Source: Pseudomonas sp. UBA5706 (GTDB lineage Bacteria; Pseudomonadota; Gammaproteobacteria; Pseudomonadales; Pseudomonadaceae). Taken from it: a stretch of 64,000 bases of DNA. The translations under genes were made by a program, and so were the position numbers. The stretch covers positions 124,001 to 188,000 of the forward strand of contig NZ_DIHC01000007.1 in NCBI RefSeq assembly GCF_002419965.1, given 5' to 3'. The notes beneath the pieces are model-generated. The model was given only the letters and a program-made list of their open reading frames with translations, made no database searches and was not told the DNA's origin. Positions 45,727 through 54,209 of this stretch are shown piece by piece. How positions within the stretch are numbered: the first letter of the stretch is position 1; each line of letters opens with the position of its first letter.

Positions 45727-45849
45727 TCACCGGCGTGGGCGACGCTCGTCATCATTGGTGCGCACCGGAATTGGCTGCAGCTTCGGAGGTTCGATCAAGC
45801 CTAGCGCAACACCTACATCGTGAAGCCATTCTTGCCATTTGCTATTCAT
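45727..45849 (-). CDS. PA1414-like 40-residue protein; probable sicX-type sRNA locus
   Basis: An ATG at 45849 with GGGGG nine bases upstream opens a 40-codon frame: MNSKW, then WLHDVGVALGLIEPP, then a basic Pro/Arg tail ending RRPRR. The WLHD-x-GVALGLIEPP-x-LQPIPVR wording is that of the P. aeruginosa PA1414 product as remembered, and PA1414 lies near PA1418-PA1422, matching this neighbourhood. In P. aeruginosa the transcript of this locus is the infection-induced small RNA SicX. The frame is too short for ordinary gene finders. Whether the peptide, the RNA or both matter here is not visible. No perfect Anr box (TTGAT-N4-ATCAA) was seen upstream; a TATGAT -10-like sequence is near 45905. Confidence 0.65.
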   Translation of the reverse strand: MNSKWQEWLHDVGVALGLIEPPKLQPIPVRTNDDERRPRR

Positions 45850-46043
45850 ATAACGCCCCCTTCAGGGAAATGCCGGCAGCCAACTTCTGATCCGCTTAAC
45901 GCAATCATAGTGCTGAATTGCACTTTACGCCTGCTACGCGAAGTCGCAGCAGGAAATTTGCCTATTCTTTACGTTGTGACAGACCACTGCGGCAAATGCC
46001 AGACTCCGGGCGACCAACGGCATGCCGTCACCTGCTCTCCCTG

Positions 46044-47492
46044 TTAGGTCACCACTGCTGGCAGCGCAGCACTCTCATGGGCCTGGCGGCGGCGGGCGAA
46101 CATGAAGAACAGCGCCCCACCCAGAAAGCAGCCAGTGAACCAGGCAAAATTGGCCATCGGCTGCAACGCTGGAACGAAGGTGATCGCAATACCTACCAGC
46201 GTCGCGAGAACCAGCGCCCTAACGGCCGTGTAATTAACCCCGCCAGCGTACCAATAGCGGCCACTCGGACCATCGTTGAACAGGGAGTCAACGTCGATCT
46301 GTTGCTTCTTGATCACGTAGTAATCCACCAGCAGGATGCCGAATAGCGGGCCGATAAATGCCGCCAGGACATCGAGGGTGTAATGGATGACTGCCGGGTT
46401 ATTGAACAGGTTCCAAGGCGTGATGAAGATCGAGGCCACTGCCGCGATCATTCCGCCCATGCGCCAACTGATCCTGCTCGGCGCGACGTTGGCAAAGTCG
46501 AACGCTGGGGAGACGAAGTTCGCGACGATATTGATACCGATGGTTGCGGTCACGAAGGCGAATGCGCCCAGCAGGACCGCCACGCTGTTGTCGATACGCG
46601 CGACTGTAGCGATCGGGTCATGCAGCATTTCGCCAAACACCGGCAAGGTGCCGGAAACGATAACCACGGTCACCAGCGAGAACGCCAGGAAGTTGATCGG
46701 CAACCCCCAGAAGTTGCCCCGTCGCACCTCGGACATGCTTCGGCAGTAGCGACTGAAGTCACCGAAATTCAGGGTGGGACCCGAGAAATAGGAAACCACC
46801 AGCGCGGTCGCCATGATCACCTGTGAAAACGCTTCCCATCCGGTCAGCGATTTCTCGGACAAGGTAAAGCTGATATTGGCCCATCCTGCTTTCCAGACAA
46901 TCCAGCCCGCCAGCAGGAACATCACCGCGTAGACCACCGGCCCGGCCCAATCGATGAACCGCCGAATCGAATCCATCCCGGTCCAGAACACAGCTGCCTG
47001 CACCAGCCAGAGGACCAGGAATCCGAACCAGCCAAGGTATGACAAGCCTGCAAAATGTGGATCGGCGTACACCGACATTTGTGGGAAGAATCGCAGCACC
47101 ACGATGATCAGCGCACTGGAAGCCAGGTAGGTCTGCACGCCATACCAGGCGACCGCAATCAGCCCGCGGATCACTGCTGGAATGTTCGCACCGAAGACGC
47201 CGAACGCGAGTCGGCAGATCACCGGGTAAGGTACTGCCGCCTGCTGACTGGGCTTGGCCAGCAGATTGGCAATTACCTGGACGATGCAGATGCCCATCAA
47301 TAGCGCGATCAACACTTGCCAACTTGCCAGCCCTAATGCAAACAGGCTGGCCGCGAAAACATACCCGCCGACGCTGTGTACGTCGCTCATCCAGAACGCA
47401 AAAATGTTGTACCACGTCCACGTCTGCGGCACGGGTCCCAGGTCCTTGTTATATAGACGAGGGCTGTACCCTTTGGGCATTGGCTCGGTCAT
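46044..47492 (-). CDS. NCS1-family nucleobase:cation symporter
   Basis: A 482-residue inner-membrane permease with twelve predicted helices. It starts with YSPRLYNKDLGPVPQTWTWYN and has the NCS1 motif FAFWMSDVHSVGGYVFAASL near 30. Family members move uracil, allantoin, hydantoins, cytosine or thiamine; the sequence alone does not choose. AGGGAG precedes the ATG. The upstream region carries palindromic sites with a TTGTATAC core, which suggests a GntR-type regulator that is not encoded in the window. PA1419 may be the counterpart. Confidence 0.87.
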   Translation of the reverse strand: MTEPMPKGYSPRLYNKDLGPVPQTWTWYNIFAFWMSDVHSVGGYVFAASLFALGLASWQVLIALLMGICIVQVIANLLAKPSQQAAVPYPVICRLAFGVFGANIPAVIRGLIAVAWYGVQTYLASSALIIVVLRFFPQMSVYADPHFAGLSYLGWFGFLVLWLVQAAVFWTGMDSIRRFIDWAGPVVYAVMFLLAGWIVWKAGWANISFTLSEKSLTGWEAFSQVIMATALVVSYFSGPTLNFGDFSRYCRSMSEVRRGNFWGLPINFLAFSLVTVVIVSGTLPVFGEMLHDPIATVARIDNSVAVLLGAFAFVTATIGINIVANFVSPAFDFANVAPSRISWRMGGMIAAVASIFITPWNLFNNPAVIHYTLDVLAAFIGPLFGILLVDYYVIKKQQIDVDSLFNDGPSGRYWYAGGVNYTAVRALVLATLVGIAITFVPALQPMANFAWFTGCFLGGALFFMFARRRQAHESAALPAVVT

Positions 47493-47893
47493 CGTGTGTC
47501 TCCCTGAGAGGACGTACAGGCTCCCGAATGGTCAGGTTCAGCGTACTGTGTACGGGAGCGGGCTTGGTTTGTATACGAACCAAGAAGCAGAATGCGTGCC
47601 AGCTGCTTTGTAAGGAATATGGAATGGCGCAGAATAGCGGTTTTAGAAGAGGTCCCAGCTCGGAATAAAGTGCTGCAATACCAACGGAAACGAAGCAATA
47701 ACCGCCCGATGACAGTGCAGCCTTGCTTGATGGCGGTGCATTTTCGCGAGGAACTTTAAACAGCCAATATTCTTGTATACACGAACCCGATTTGTTTTTG
47801 ATGGAGATGATGCTCTGCAGCAGTCCGATTTTTGGCCACGGCACCTTGGACGCCACTGGCAGCCCGCACTGCCAGAGATCAGCGCCTGGTTAC
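47493..47893. promoter_or_regulatory. NCS1 permease upstream region with TTGTATAC palindromes
   Basis: Four hundred bases lie between the permease start and the rmuC stop. A 22-base near-perfect palindrome (47563-47584: CTTGGTT-T-GTATAC-G-AACCAAG) and a second TTGTATAC...GAACC (47773-47787) look like operator copies. A seven-base inverted repeat GCTCCCG / CGGGAGC (47520-47526, 47553-47559) could fold in the mRNA leader. No gene is credible here. Confidence 0.55.
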
Positions 47894-49372
47894 TTAGTCT
47901 GGCAGCTGCACCAATCCCTCTTCGTCGGTCATCGCTCGCTCCAGCAAATCGGGCGGCAGGTGCTTGCTCGCCCGAGCGCCGAGCAGCTTAAGTTGTTCAC
48001 TGCGGCTAACCAGATTCCCACGGCCTTCCACCAGTTTGTTACGCGCCGCACCATAGGCCTTGTCGAGTTGCTGCAAGCGGTTACCGACCTCATCCAGATC
48101 CTGAATGAACAACACAAACTTGTCATACAGCCAGCCTGCGCGCTCGGCAATCTCACGGGCGTTCTGGCTTTGCCGCTCCTGTTTCCACAGGCTGTCGATC
48201 ACACGTAGCGTCGCGAGCAACGTGGTCGGGCTGACGATCACGATATTGCGGTCGAACGCGTCCTGAAACATATTCGGTTCCGCCTGCAACGCCGCCGAAA
48301 AAGCCGCCTCGATGGGCACGAACAGCAGCACGAAATCCAGGCTGTGCAAGCCCTCAAGCCGCTTGTAGTCCTTGCCGGACAGGCCTTTGACATGATTACG
48401 CAGCGACACCACGTGCTGTTTGAGAGCAACCTGCGCGATCACATCGTCGTCGGCCGACACGTATTGCTGATACGCCGTGAGGCTGACTTTGGCGTCAACC
48501 ACCACTTGCTTGTCGCCAGGCAACATGATCAGCACGTCAGGCTGGAAGCGTTCGCCGTCAGGGCCTTTCAAGCTGACCTGGGTCTGGTATTCGCGCCCTT
48601 TCTCAAGGCCGGCATGCTCCAGTACCCGCTCGAGAATCAACTCGCCCCAATTGCCCTGGGTTTTCTGCCCCTTGAGCGCCCGAGTCAGGTTGGTGGCCTC
48701 GTCGCTCAGGCGCTGATTGAGCAACTGCAGCCGCTCCAGTTCCTTACCCAGCGAGAAACGCTCGCGGGCCTCCTGCTGATAGCTTTCTTCGACGCGCTTT
48801 TCGAATGACTGAATGCGTTCTTTCAACGGGTTGAGCAACTGGCCAAGTTGCTGTTGGCTGGTCTCGGCGAAGCGCTGCTCGCGCTCGTCGAAGATCTTCC
48901 CGGCCAGTTCGGCAAATTGCGCCCTGAGTTCATCGCGCGACCCTTGCAAGTCACTCAGGCGTTGCTGATGGCTTTCCTGCTGCTCACGCAGCTCAGCGTT
49001 CAGAGAAGCACACTGCGCGTCCAGGTGGCGTAGCTCTGACTCTTTAAGGGCTCGCTCCTGAGCCAAGTGCTCCTGTTGCTGGCGAGCGCCTTCATGCTGT
49101 TGACGCAAAAGGTCGACTTCCTTTCGCAGTGCCGCAAGATCCGCCTGCTTGACCGCGTTGGCCTGGCTCAAATCGCTGATTTCATCCCGGCAGGCATCGA
49201 GCTGTGCATTCAAACCGTCCTGGGCCATCTGCGCATTGCTCAAGCGTTCGTCAAGCAGTGCAGCGTCCGCCTCGCGCCGGGCAACCCGACGCTGCAGTTG
49301 CCACGCTAATACCAGCAACGGTAATGCCGCCGCCCCCACTCCCAGCAGCAGGCTGGTGAGGTCAAAAGCCAT
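47894..49372 (-). CDS. rmuC: DNA recombination protein RmuC
   Basis: A 492-residue protein thought to limit inversions at short inverted repeats. A membrane anchor (about 5-24) is followed by a long coiled coil (about 30-230, rich in Glu, Gln, Arg) and a RmuC nuclease-like domain: GNWGELILERVLEHAGL near 270, QPDVLIMLPGDKQVVVDAKVSL near 310 (the PD-(D/E)XK-type Asp/Asp-x-Lys), and PIEAAF near 370. The ATG at 49372 has GGGGAA seven bases upstream; the frame is open to 49570 but that part is not RmuC-like. Confidence 0.93.
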   Translation of the reverse strand: MAFDLTSLLLGVGAAALPLLVLAWQLQRRVARREADAALLDERLSNAQMAQDGLNAQLDACRDEISDLSQANAVKQADLAALRKEVDLLRQQHEGARQQQEHLAQERALKESELRHLDAQCASLNAELREQQESHQQRLSDLQGSRDELRAQFAELAGKIFDEREQRFAETSQQQLGQLLNPLKERIQSFEKRVEESYQQEARERFSLGKELERLQLLNQRLSDEATNLTRALKGQKTQGNWGELILERVLEHAGLEKGREYQTQVSLKGPDGERFQPDVLIMLPGDKQVVVDAKVSLTAYQQYVSADDDVIAQVALKQHVVSLRNHVKGLSGKDYKRLEGLHSLDFVLLFVPIEAAFSAALQAEPNMFQDAFDRNIVIVSPTTLLATLRVIDSLWKQERQSQNAREIAERAGWLYDKFVLFIQDLDEVGNRLQQLDKAYGAARNKLVEGRGNLVSRSEQLKLLGARASKHLPPDLLERAMTDEEGLVQLPD

Positions 49373-49529
49373 AAAATTTCCCCACTTACGATCAATGCTC
49401 ACGGCATTATGCGCAGAACCCATGCTGACGTCAGATTCGGTTTGAGAATCAAATAAAAAAGAAGACCACTCGGCAGCGGCCTCGCAAAGGCGCGCAATAG
49501 AGCGAGTACCCGGGACAATCCACAGAACC

Positions 49530-49538
49530 TGTGGATAA
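49530..49538 (-). promoter_or_regulatory. DnaA-box word (TTATCCACA)
   Basis: TGTGGATAA on the plus strand is a perfect consensus DnaA box; a partial CCACA word lies 10 bases earlier. A single box occurs by chance in tens of kilobases, so it may be only incidental. Confidence 0.3.
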
Positions 49539-49686
49539 CTCAGTGGACAACGTCCTTTGAACCCCCGCAAACGTAGATAGAATGGGGCCTGCGCTTAAAC
49601 TGACGATTTTTTCACCAACGAAAAAAAGCGATGCTTTTCATTGACTTAATAAATCGCTGCTTGAAATCAACCTGTTAGGAGCGAAT

Positions 49687-49836
49687 ATGACAGTGAGATG
49701 GCAGGTAAGCGCTTTAATGTGCACAAGTCCATTTCCATTCGCTATAAGCACTTGCCAAAACCACAACAGGCATTCATCTGCAGTCGATCACTGCACATTC
49801 AAATCACTACTTGCATGCACTCCCCGGATCAGTTAG
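49687..49836 (+). CDS. Possible small ORF, 49 codons
   Basis: ATG at 49687 has AGGAG seven bases upstream, a good ribosome-binding site. The predicted peptide begins MTVRWQVSALMC, is Cys- and His-rich and has no recognisable motif. Codon use (CTA, CTT, TTA, ATA) is unlike neighbouring genes. It could be a recent or foreign small gene, or chance. Confidence 0.22.
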   Translation: MTVRWQVSALMCTSPFPFAISTCQNHNRHSSAVDHCTFKSLLACTPRIS

Positions 49837-50259
49837 CATCGCCGCCGTTAGTACCAAGCTGAAAGTCAATTCTGATCGAACAAATTCCTCAATCCCTGAC
49901 TGCCTACAAGCGCAAGGACTGAAAAAAGGAATCGATCACCTCGATGGTTTCCAGACATGACCTCGCACGACCTGCCGAAAGATCGGAGGGTGCAGCAGTC
50001 ATCATGGCCTGCTCAAACCAGCCTGCAAATTGATCAGGATCTTCACCCCGAGCACCGAACCTTTGCTCCTGTTGTGTTGCCTGCCCTCCTAAGTACCTAC
50101 CGGTCAGCCCAGCGCCACACGATAACCGCGCTTCAACTGGCTGCTTTTGTTCCAGACAGGTTCTACGCCCTGCCCTGACTCGCATTCGAGCATCGGCCCG
50201 CGTTAACTGGAACGTTTTTATTTTGCACGCCTCTATTGCGTGTCGATTCAGGAAACACC

Positions 50260-50490
50260 ATGACCATGACTACACATACCCAGACCCAGGATGCAATCCG
50301 CACCCTTACCAACGCCTTCGCTCCAATGAACTGCCTGATCATGGCAGCCCGCAAAGGCTGCTTCAGCTTTACCATCGTCAACGAACACGGCATCGCCCGT
50401 CACAGTGAGCGCCTGTATCCCGATCAGTACTCCAGCGCCGTACCGCTGCAGGCTGTGATCGACCGCACACGGCAGGCACTAATCGCCTGA
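50260..50490 (+). CDS. Conserved-type hypothetical protein, 76 residues
   Basis: ATG at 50260 has AGGAA seven bases before it. The protein has the features of a folded cytoplasmic protein: FAPMNCLIMAARKGCFSFTIVNEHGIARHSERLYPDQYS, then a C-terminal helix VIDRTRQALIA. A strong terminator follows 30 bases past the stop, so it is a single-gene unit. Codon use is typical of the genome. No function recognised. Confidence 0.72.
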   Translation: MTMTTHTQTQDAIRTLTNAFAPMNCLIMAARKGCFSFTIVNEHGIARHSERLYPDQYSSAVPLQAVIDRTRQALIA

Positions 50491-50520
50491 GACCGTTCGT
50501 CGGTTAATCGAAAGCGTGCC

Positions 50521-50553
50521 AAAGCCCTGCTCTCAAAAAGCGGGGCTTTTTTT
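50521..50553 (+). terminator. Rho-independent terminator after the 76-residue protein gene
   Basis: AAGCCCTGC pairs with GCGGGGCTT (one T-G pair) around a TCTCAAAAA loop and is followed by seven Ts. Confidence 0.88.
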
Positions 50554-50766
50554 GTGCCTGTTTTTCATATGAAAAAGCATTGAGCCTGCTATCTCCATGC
50601 GTGTTCGCGAGCGGGGAAGACAAGAAATATCCTAAAAACAGCCTTTTACACTGTGAATATGAGACTACGCTTGAACTCAAGCGGTCCGAGCCGCTTCCGG
50701 TGGACCCGGATTCAGCTGCTGCCAAGCGCCAGGGTCCTCCGGCTCATATAATCCTGCGAGGGCGTT

Positions 50767-51258
50767 ATGGGCATCGCTGCCAGTGAGCTGCGCCGTTATG
50801 TGATCCGTCCCACGCTGAGCTATCTGGGCTGTCAGCACTCGGGAGCGGATTCTTTTTTGCTTGCCGTGGCCGCCAGCCAGTCAGCGCTGGGCGCCGAGCT
50901 AGATAGCCAACGCGGACACGGCCTTTATGGTATTTCCGACTCGCTGCATTATCGGCTGTGGGACAGTTATCTGGCCAAGGATCCTGATCTTGCAAGCCTG
51001 GTCAGAGGGCTCGCGAGCCAGCATGCTTTCCTTACCGGGCCGGACCTGGAGCTCACCGTTAACCTGCGTTACGCCACGGCGATTGCCTGGATGATGGTCC
51101 AAGCCAGCCGTTTAACGCTGCCCGCGGAGGATGACGTGCAGGGGATGGCGCGAATCTGGCGCAGGATATTTCAGCCCCGTGGGCAGCTGCAGGATTTCGT
51201 CAGCGCGTGGCAAACCTCGGTTCGCCCCCTGTATCAAGCCGAATCAACCATTTTGTGA
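50767..51258 (+). CDS. Hypothetical protein, 163 residues
   Basis: ATG at 50767 with GAGGG just upstream. The protein is helical and globular: ELRRYVIRPTLSYLGCQHSGADSFLLAVAASQS (about 7-40) and RGHGLYGISDSLHYRLWDSYLAKDPDLASLVRGLASQHAFL (about 50-90), with no signal peptide. The pattern ADSFLLAVAASQSALG...GLYGIS is vaguely like a lysozyme-type fold but no catalytic residues can be assigned. It lies 140 bases before the FadL-type porin on the same strand. Confidence 0.72.
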   Translation: MGIAASELRRYVIRPTLSYLGCQHSGADSFLLAVAASQSALGAELDSQRGHGLYGISDSLHYRLWDSYLAKDPDLASLVRGLASQHAFLTGPDLELTVNLRYATAIAWMMVQASRLTLPAEDDVQGMARIWRRIFQPRGQLQDFVSAWQTSVRPLYQAESTIL

Positions 51259-51398
51259 CCCATCAGTTTCACTGAAGATCGCCGCACGTTTGCCTGGATT
51301 GTCCTACAACATCTGCTCTAAATCGCTTGATCCAGGCTATGGCGCGTGATGAAAAATATTGGTAATTTCCGCGCGGTGATCAACAAGGAGTTCTAACA

Positions 51399-52703
51399 AT
51401 GAAAAAAACAATGATCAAATCCAGCCTCAGCATCGCCATCACGCTTGCCTCCACCCAAATCTTCGCATCGGGTTTTGCCCTCAATGAGCAAAGTATCAGC
51501 GGCATGGGAACCGGTTTTGCGGGCCGCTCCTCGTCCGTCGATGATGCCAGCATCGTTTATGGCAACCCGGCCGGCATGTCGCGCCTCAAGCGCCAACAAG
51601 TCACCGTTGGTGTGGCGGCAATCGACGCTTCGACTGACATCAAGGACACCAGCGGCAGAAGCGTCGGCACCAACAAAGGCGATATGGTTCCGTTCACCGC
51701 CGTGCCGATGGGTTTCTACGTCAAGCCTATCGACGACCAATGGGCATTCGGCCTGGGTGTCTACGCGCCGTTCGGTTTGGTGACCGATTATGAAAGCAGT
51801 TTCCAGGGCCGCAATTTCGGCAGCAAGAGCCTGGTCAAGGTCGTCACTTTCCAGCCAACGGTGAGTTATGCGTTCAATGACAAAGTGTCGATTGGTTTCG
51901 GTCCGACCATCAACCGCATTTCCGGCGTACTGGAATCGGCACTGAACGTCAGCGCCCAAACGCTGCCGCTCACAGGCCGTACATCAGGGGACGGGCGCGT
52001 TCAGGTCAAAGGCGACGACGTAGGTTATGGCTTCAACGCCGGTATCCTGGTTCAAGCGACCGACACCACCAGTGTGGGCCTGACTTATCACTCCAAGGTC
52101 ACTTATAAGCTCGAGGGCCATACTGAAGTCACGCCAGGTGCAGGTGTTCCGGCTCCGATCCTGGGCGCGGGTCGTTATGATGGCAAGCTTAGCCTTGACA
52201 CCCCTGAATCCGTTGACTTCTCGGTCACCCAGAAGATGACCGATGACTGGAAGCTGTACGCAGGTGCAACCTGGACTCGCTGGAGCCGCTTGCAAGACAT
52301 CACTGTCAAGAACTCGGGCGTGACCCGCGCGGGTGGCGGAGCAGCCCCGGCACTGCTGACCAACATCAGCGAAGAACAGAACTGGCATGACGTCTGGGCT
52401 TATGCAATCGGTACGTCGTACCAGGTGAACAAGCAATGGGTACTGCGTACCGGCCTGTCGTTCGATCAGTCGCCAACCAACAATGAAAACCGCTCGCCGC
52501 GCATCCCGACGGGCGACCGCACCATCTTCAGCCTGGGCGCCGGCTATAGCCCGACTGACGACATCACCATTGACGTGGCGTACTCCTACCTGAAGGAAGA
52601 AGACATCAAGGTTCGCGACTCGAACGCCTTGGGCCAGTCCTACAACGCGAAGTATGAAAACAGTGCCAACGGTTTCGGCTTGGGCCTGACTTACCGCTTC
52701 TGA
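51399..52703 (+). CDS. Outer-membrane protein transport protein, FadL/OmpP1/TodX family
   Basis: A 434-residue outer-membrane beta-barrel for long-chain fatty acids or other hydrophobic substrates. A signal peptide (about 1-23) precedes the FadL hatch start SGFALNEQSISGMGTGFAGRS and the NPA motif VYGNPAGMSRLK. The C-terminus ends in GLGLTYRF, with the terminal Phe of outer-membrane barrels. AAGGAG is eight bases before the ATG and a terminator follows. FadL itself versus an aromatic-hydrocarbon TodX relative cannot be separated here. Confidence 0.91.
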   Translation: MKKTMIKSSLSIAITLASTQIFASGFALNEQSISGMGTGFAGRSSSVDDASIVYGNPAGMSRLKRQQVTVGVAAIDASTDIKDTSGRSVGTNKGDMVPFTAVPMGFYVKPIDDQWAFGLGVYAPFGLVTDYESSFQGRNFGSKSLVKVVTFQPTVSYAFNDKVSIGFGPTINRISGVLESALNVSAQTLPLTGRTSGDGRVQVKGDDVGYGFNAGILVQATDTTSVGLTYHSKVTYKLEGHTEVTPGAGVPAPILGAGRYDGKLSLDTPESVDFSVTQKMTDDWKLYAGATWTRWSRLQDITVKNSGVTRAGGGAAPALLTNISEEQNWHDVWAYAIGTSYQVNKQWVLRTGLSFDQSPTNNENRSPRIPTGDRTIFSLGAGYSPTDDITIDVAYSYLKEEDIKVRDSNALGQSYNAKYENSANGFGLGLTYRF

Positions 52704-52744
52704 TGTTGTTGGCAGGACAGGCAGAACACCTGTCCGTCATACAG

Positions 52745-52779
52745 AAAACCCCGCAGTCGGCGACGGCTGCGGGGTTTTT
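52745..52779 (+). terminator. Rho-independent terminator after the FadL-type gene
   Basis: AAAACCCCGCAG / CTGCGGGGTTTT is a 12-base stem with a 10-base loop and a T tract. Confidence 0.9.
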
Positions 52780-52904
52780 CGTTTTTCCAGTCGACCGGCC
52801 AAGAGCAGAAGACTAACAAAGCGCGTGAATGCTCAAGCCCCACAGGGTGTTCGCGCACCGGCCCGTACAGGCCATCTGCGTTACAGAAGCAAAAGCGCTC
52901 ATGT

Positions 52905-53636
52905 TCAAATCAGGGCCAATGTGACCACCACCACCATTTCCAGCAACTCCAGCATCGCCCCAGCGGTGTCGCCGGTGCTCCCGCGTAAACGCTGCATCAT
53001 CAAACGGCGAAGCCAGAAAAATCCCGCGACAGCGACCAGCAATGCCGATACCCCCGCCCAGCCCGACAGCAGCACGCAACCAACCGCCGTCACGCCCAGC
53101 ACCTGCACGCCCGGTGTACGCGGCAGATGGTCGGCAAGAGACTGTCCCAAGCCACCAGCACGCACGTAAGGCGTATTGAGGAACAACCCCAGCATTGCCG
53201 CGCGACCGATGACGGGCGCCAGCAGCAGAGCGCCACTGTGATGCCCATCGAGCAGTGCCACGATTGCCGTGAATTTCAGCAACAGGACGATCACCACGGT
53301 CACGACGGCAATCGGTCCGCTGCGCGGGTCCTTCATGATGGTCAGGGTGCGCTCGCGGTCACCGAACCCGCCAAGCCAGGCATCGGCACTGTCGGCCAGG
53401 CCATCCAAATGCAGTCCGCCGCTGAGCAGCACCCAGGCCGCCAGCAACAGCGCGGCATGCAGTAACTGCGGTGCACCGGCGAGCACGAGGTCCAGCGCCA
53501 TCAAGATCGAACCGAACAGCACGCCCACCAACGGATAAAACAGCAGCGAGCGTCCTAGTGCATCGGGTGCGGGGATTCCCGGCAACCGAACCGGCAGGCT
53601 GCTGAGAAATTGCAGGGCGATCCAGAATGGCAGCAT
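52905..53636 (-). CDS. cobS: Adenosylcobinamide-GDP ribazoletransferase (cobalamin synthase)
   Basis: Joins adenosylcobinamide-GDP and alpha-ribazole at the inner membrane. The 243-residue protein is polytopic, with the start FWIALQFLSSLPVRLPG and the conserved GGLHLDGLADSADAWLGG segment with clustered aspartates near 70-85 that binds the nucleotide-linked substrate. It is the last gene of the cob operon; its ATG follows the cobC stop directly (TAAATG). Confidence 0.94.
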   Translation of the reverse strand: MLPFWIALQFLSSLPVRLPGIPAPDALGRSLLFYPLVGVLFGSILMALDLVLAGAPQLLHAALLLAAWVLLSGGLHLDGLADSADAWLGGFGDRERTLTIMKDPRSGPIAVVTVVIVLLLKFTAIVALLDGHHSGALLLAPVIGRAAMLGLFLNTPYVRAGGLGQSLADHLPRTPGVQVLGVTAVGCVLLSGWAGVSALLVAVAGFFWLRRLMMQRLRGSTGDTAGAMLELLEMVVVVTLALI

Positions 53637-54209
53637 TTATACCTCCGTCAGTGCGCATCCGGCATTGACATCAAGCCCGAACAAGCCGCCATGACCGACC
53701 ACCACCTGCAGCAGTTGCTCGCGGGGTAAACCGCGAGCCTGAGCAAGCAGCAGGCGCATGACACCACCATGACTGATCAGCAGAATTCGCTCGCCATCGT
53801 GGGCCTGATGCAGGCGCAGGACAGCGCCGCGCACACGCTCGGAAAACGCCAGCACCGGCTCTCCGTTAGGCGGCGTGAAGGAGTAGGGATTGTCCCAGAA
53901 CAACCCCAGCCCTTCAGGGTCGGCCTCCATCAGTTGCGCAGTGCCGACGCCCTCCCAATCGCCGAAATGCAGCTCCTGCAAATCGGGCTCAAGGCTCATC
54001 GGCAGCGACAACTGCGACGACAGTTCCCCGGCAAAACGCGCACAACGCTGCAACGGCGAGCTGACAATGCGATCCCAGCCAAAAGGACTGGCCACCGCTT
54101 CACGCATCTGCTGCCAACCGAGAGGGGTCAAGGCGTCGTCCAGGCTGCCGCGCAAACCGCCACCGCGCTCGGTTTCGCCATGGCGCAGCAGGTCCAGGCG
54201 CAAGGTCAT
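53637..54209 (-). CDS. cobC: Alpha-ribazole phosphatase family protein (histidine phosphatase)
   Basis: A 190-residue phosphoglycerate-mutase-type enzyme that removes phosphate from alpha-ribazole-5'-phosphate (or the cobalamin phosphate). The nucleophilic histidine is in LDLLRHGETE (His11), the acid Glu in LQELHFGDWEG near 85 and the second His in LISHGGVMR near 145. Four-base overlap (ATGA) with cobT confirms its place in the nucleotide-loop part of the operon. Confidence 0.9.
   Translation of the reverse strand: MTLRLDLLRHGETERGGGLRGSLDDALTPLGWQQMREAVASPFGWDRIVSSPLQRCARFAGELSSQLSLPMSLEPDLQELHFGDWEGVGTAQLMEADPEGLGLFWDNPYSFTPPNGEPVLAFSERVRGAVLRLHQAHDGERILLISHGGVMRLLLAQARGLPREQLLQVVVGHGGLFGLDVNAGCALTEV

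Larger units (their letters stand above)
49373..50259. other. Long intergenic region upstream of rmuC
   Basis: Nearly 900 bases hold only weak signals: the rmuC promoter region, a perfect DnaA-box word (49530-49538), an AT-rich stretch around 49600-49680 and one possible 49-codon ORF (49687-49836). From 49840 to 50220 nothing recognisable was seen. Confidence 0.5.

Noticed and set aside
45579..45890. A 103-codon plus-strand frame between the ACP-like gene and the permease
   Set aside because: It crosses two hairpins and lies antisense to the PA1414-like frame; the amino-acid pattern is not protein-like.
49530..49538. Replication origin suggested by a DnaA box
   Set aside because: A single box without a cluster, dnaA/dnaN neighbours or DNA-unwinding repeats; the window is not at oriC.
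49904..50185. A 93-codon minus-strand frame upstream of the 76-residue protein gene
   Set aside because: Arg/Ala/Gln-rich with no ribosome-binding site; typical of a chance frame in GC-rich DNA.
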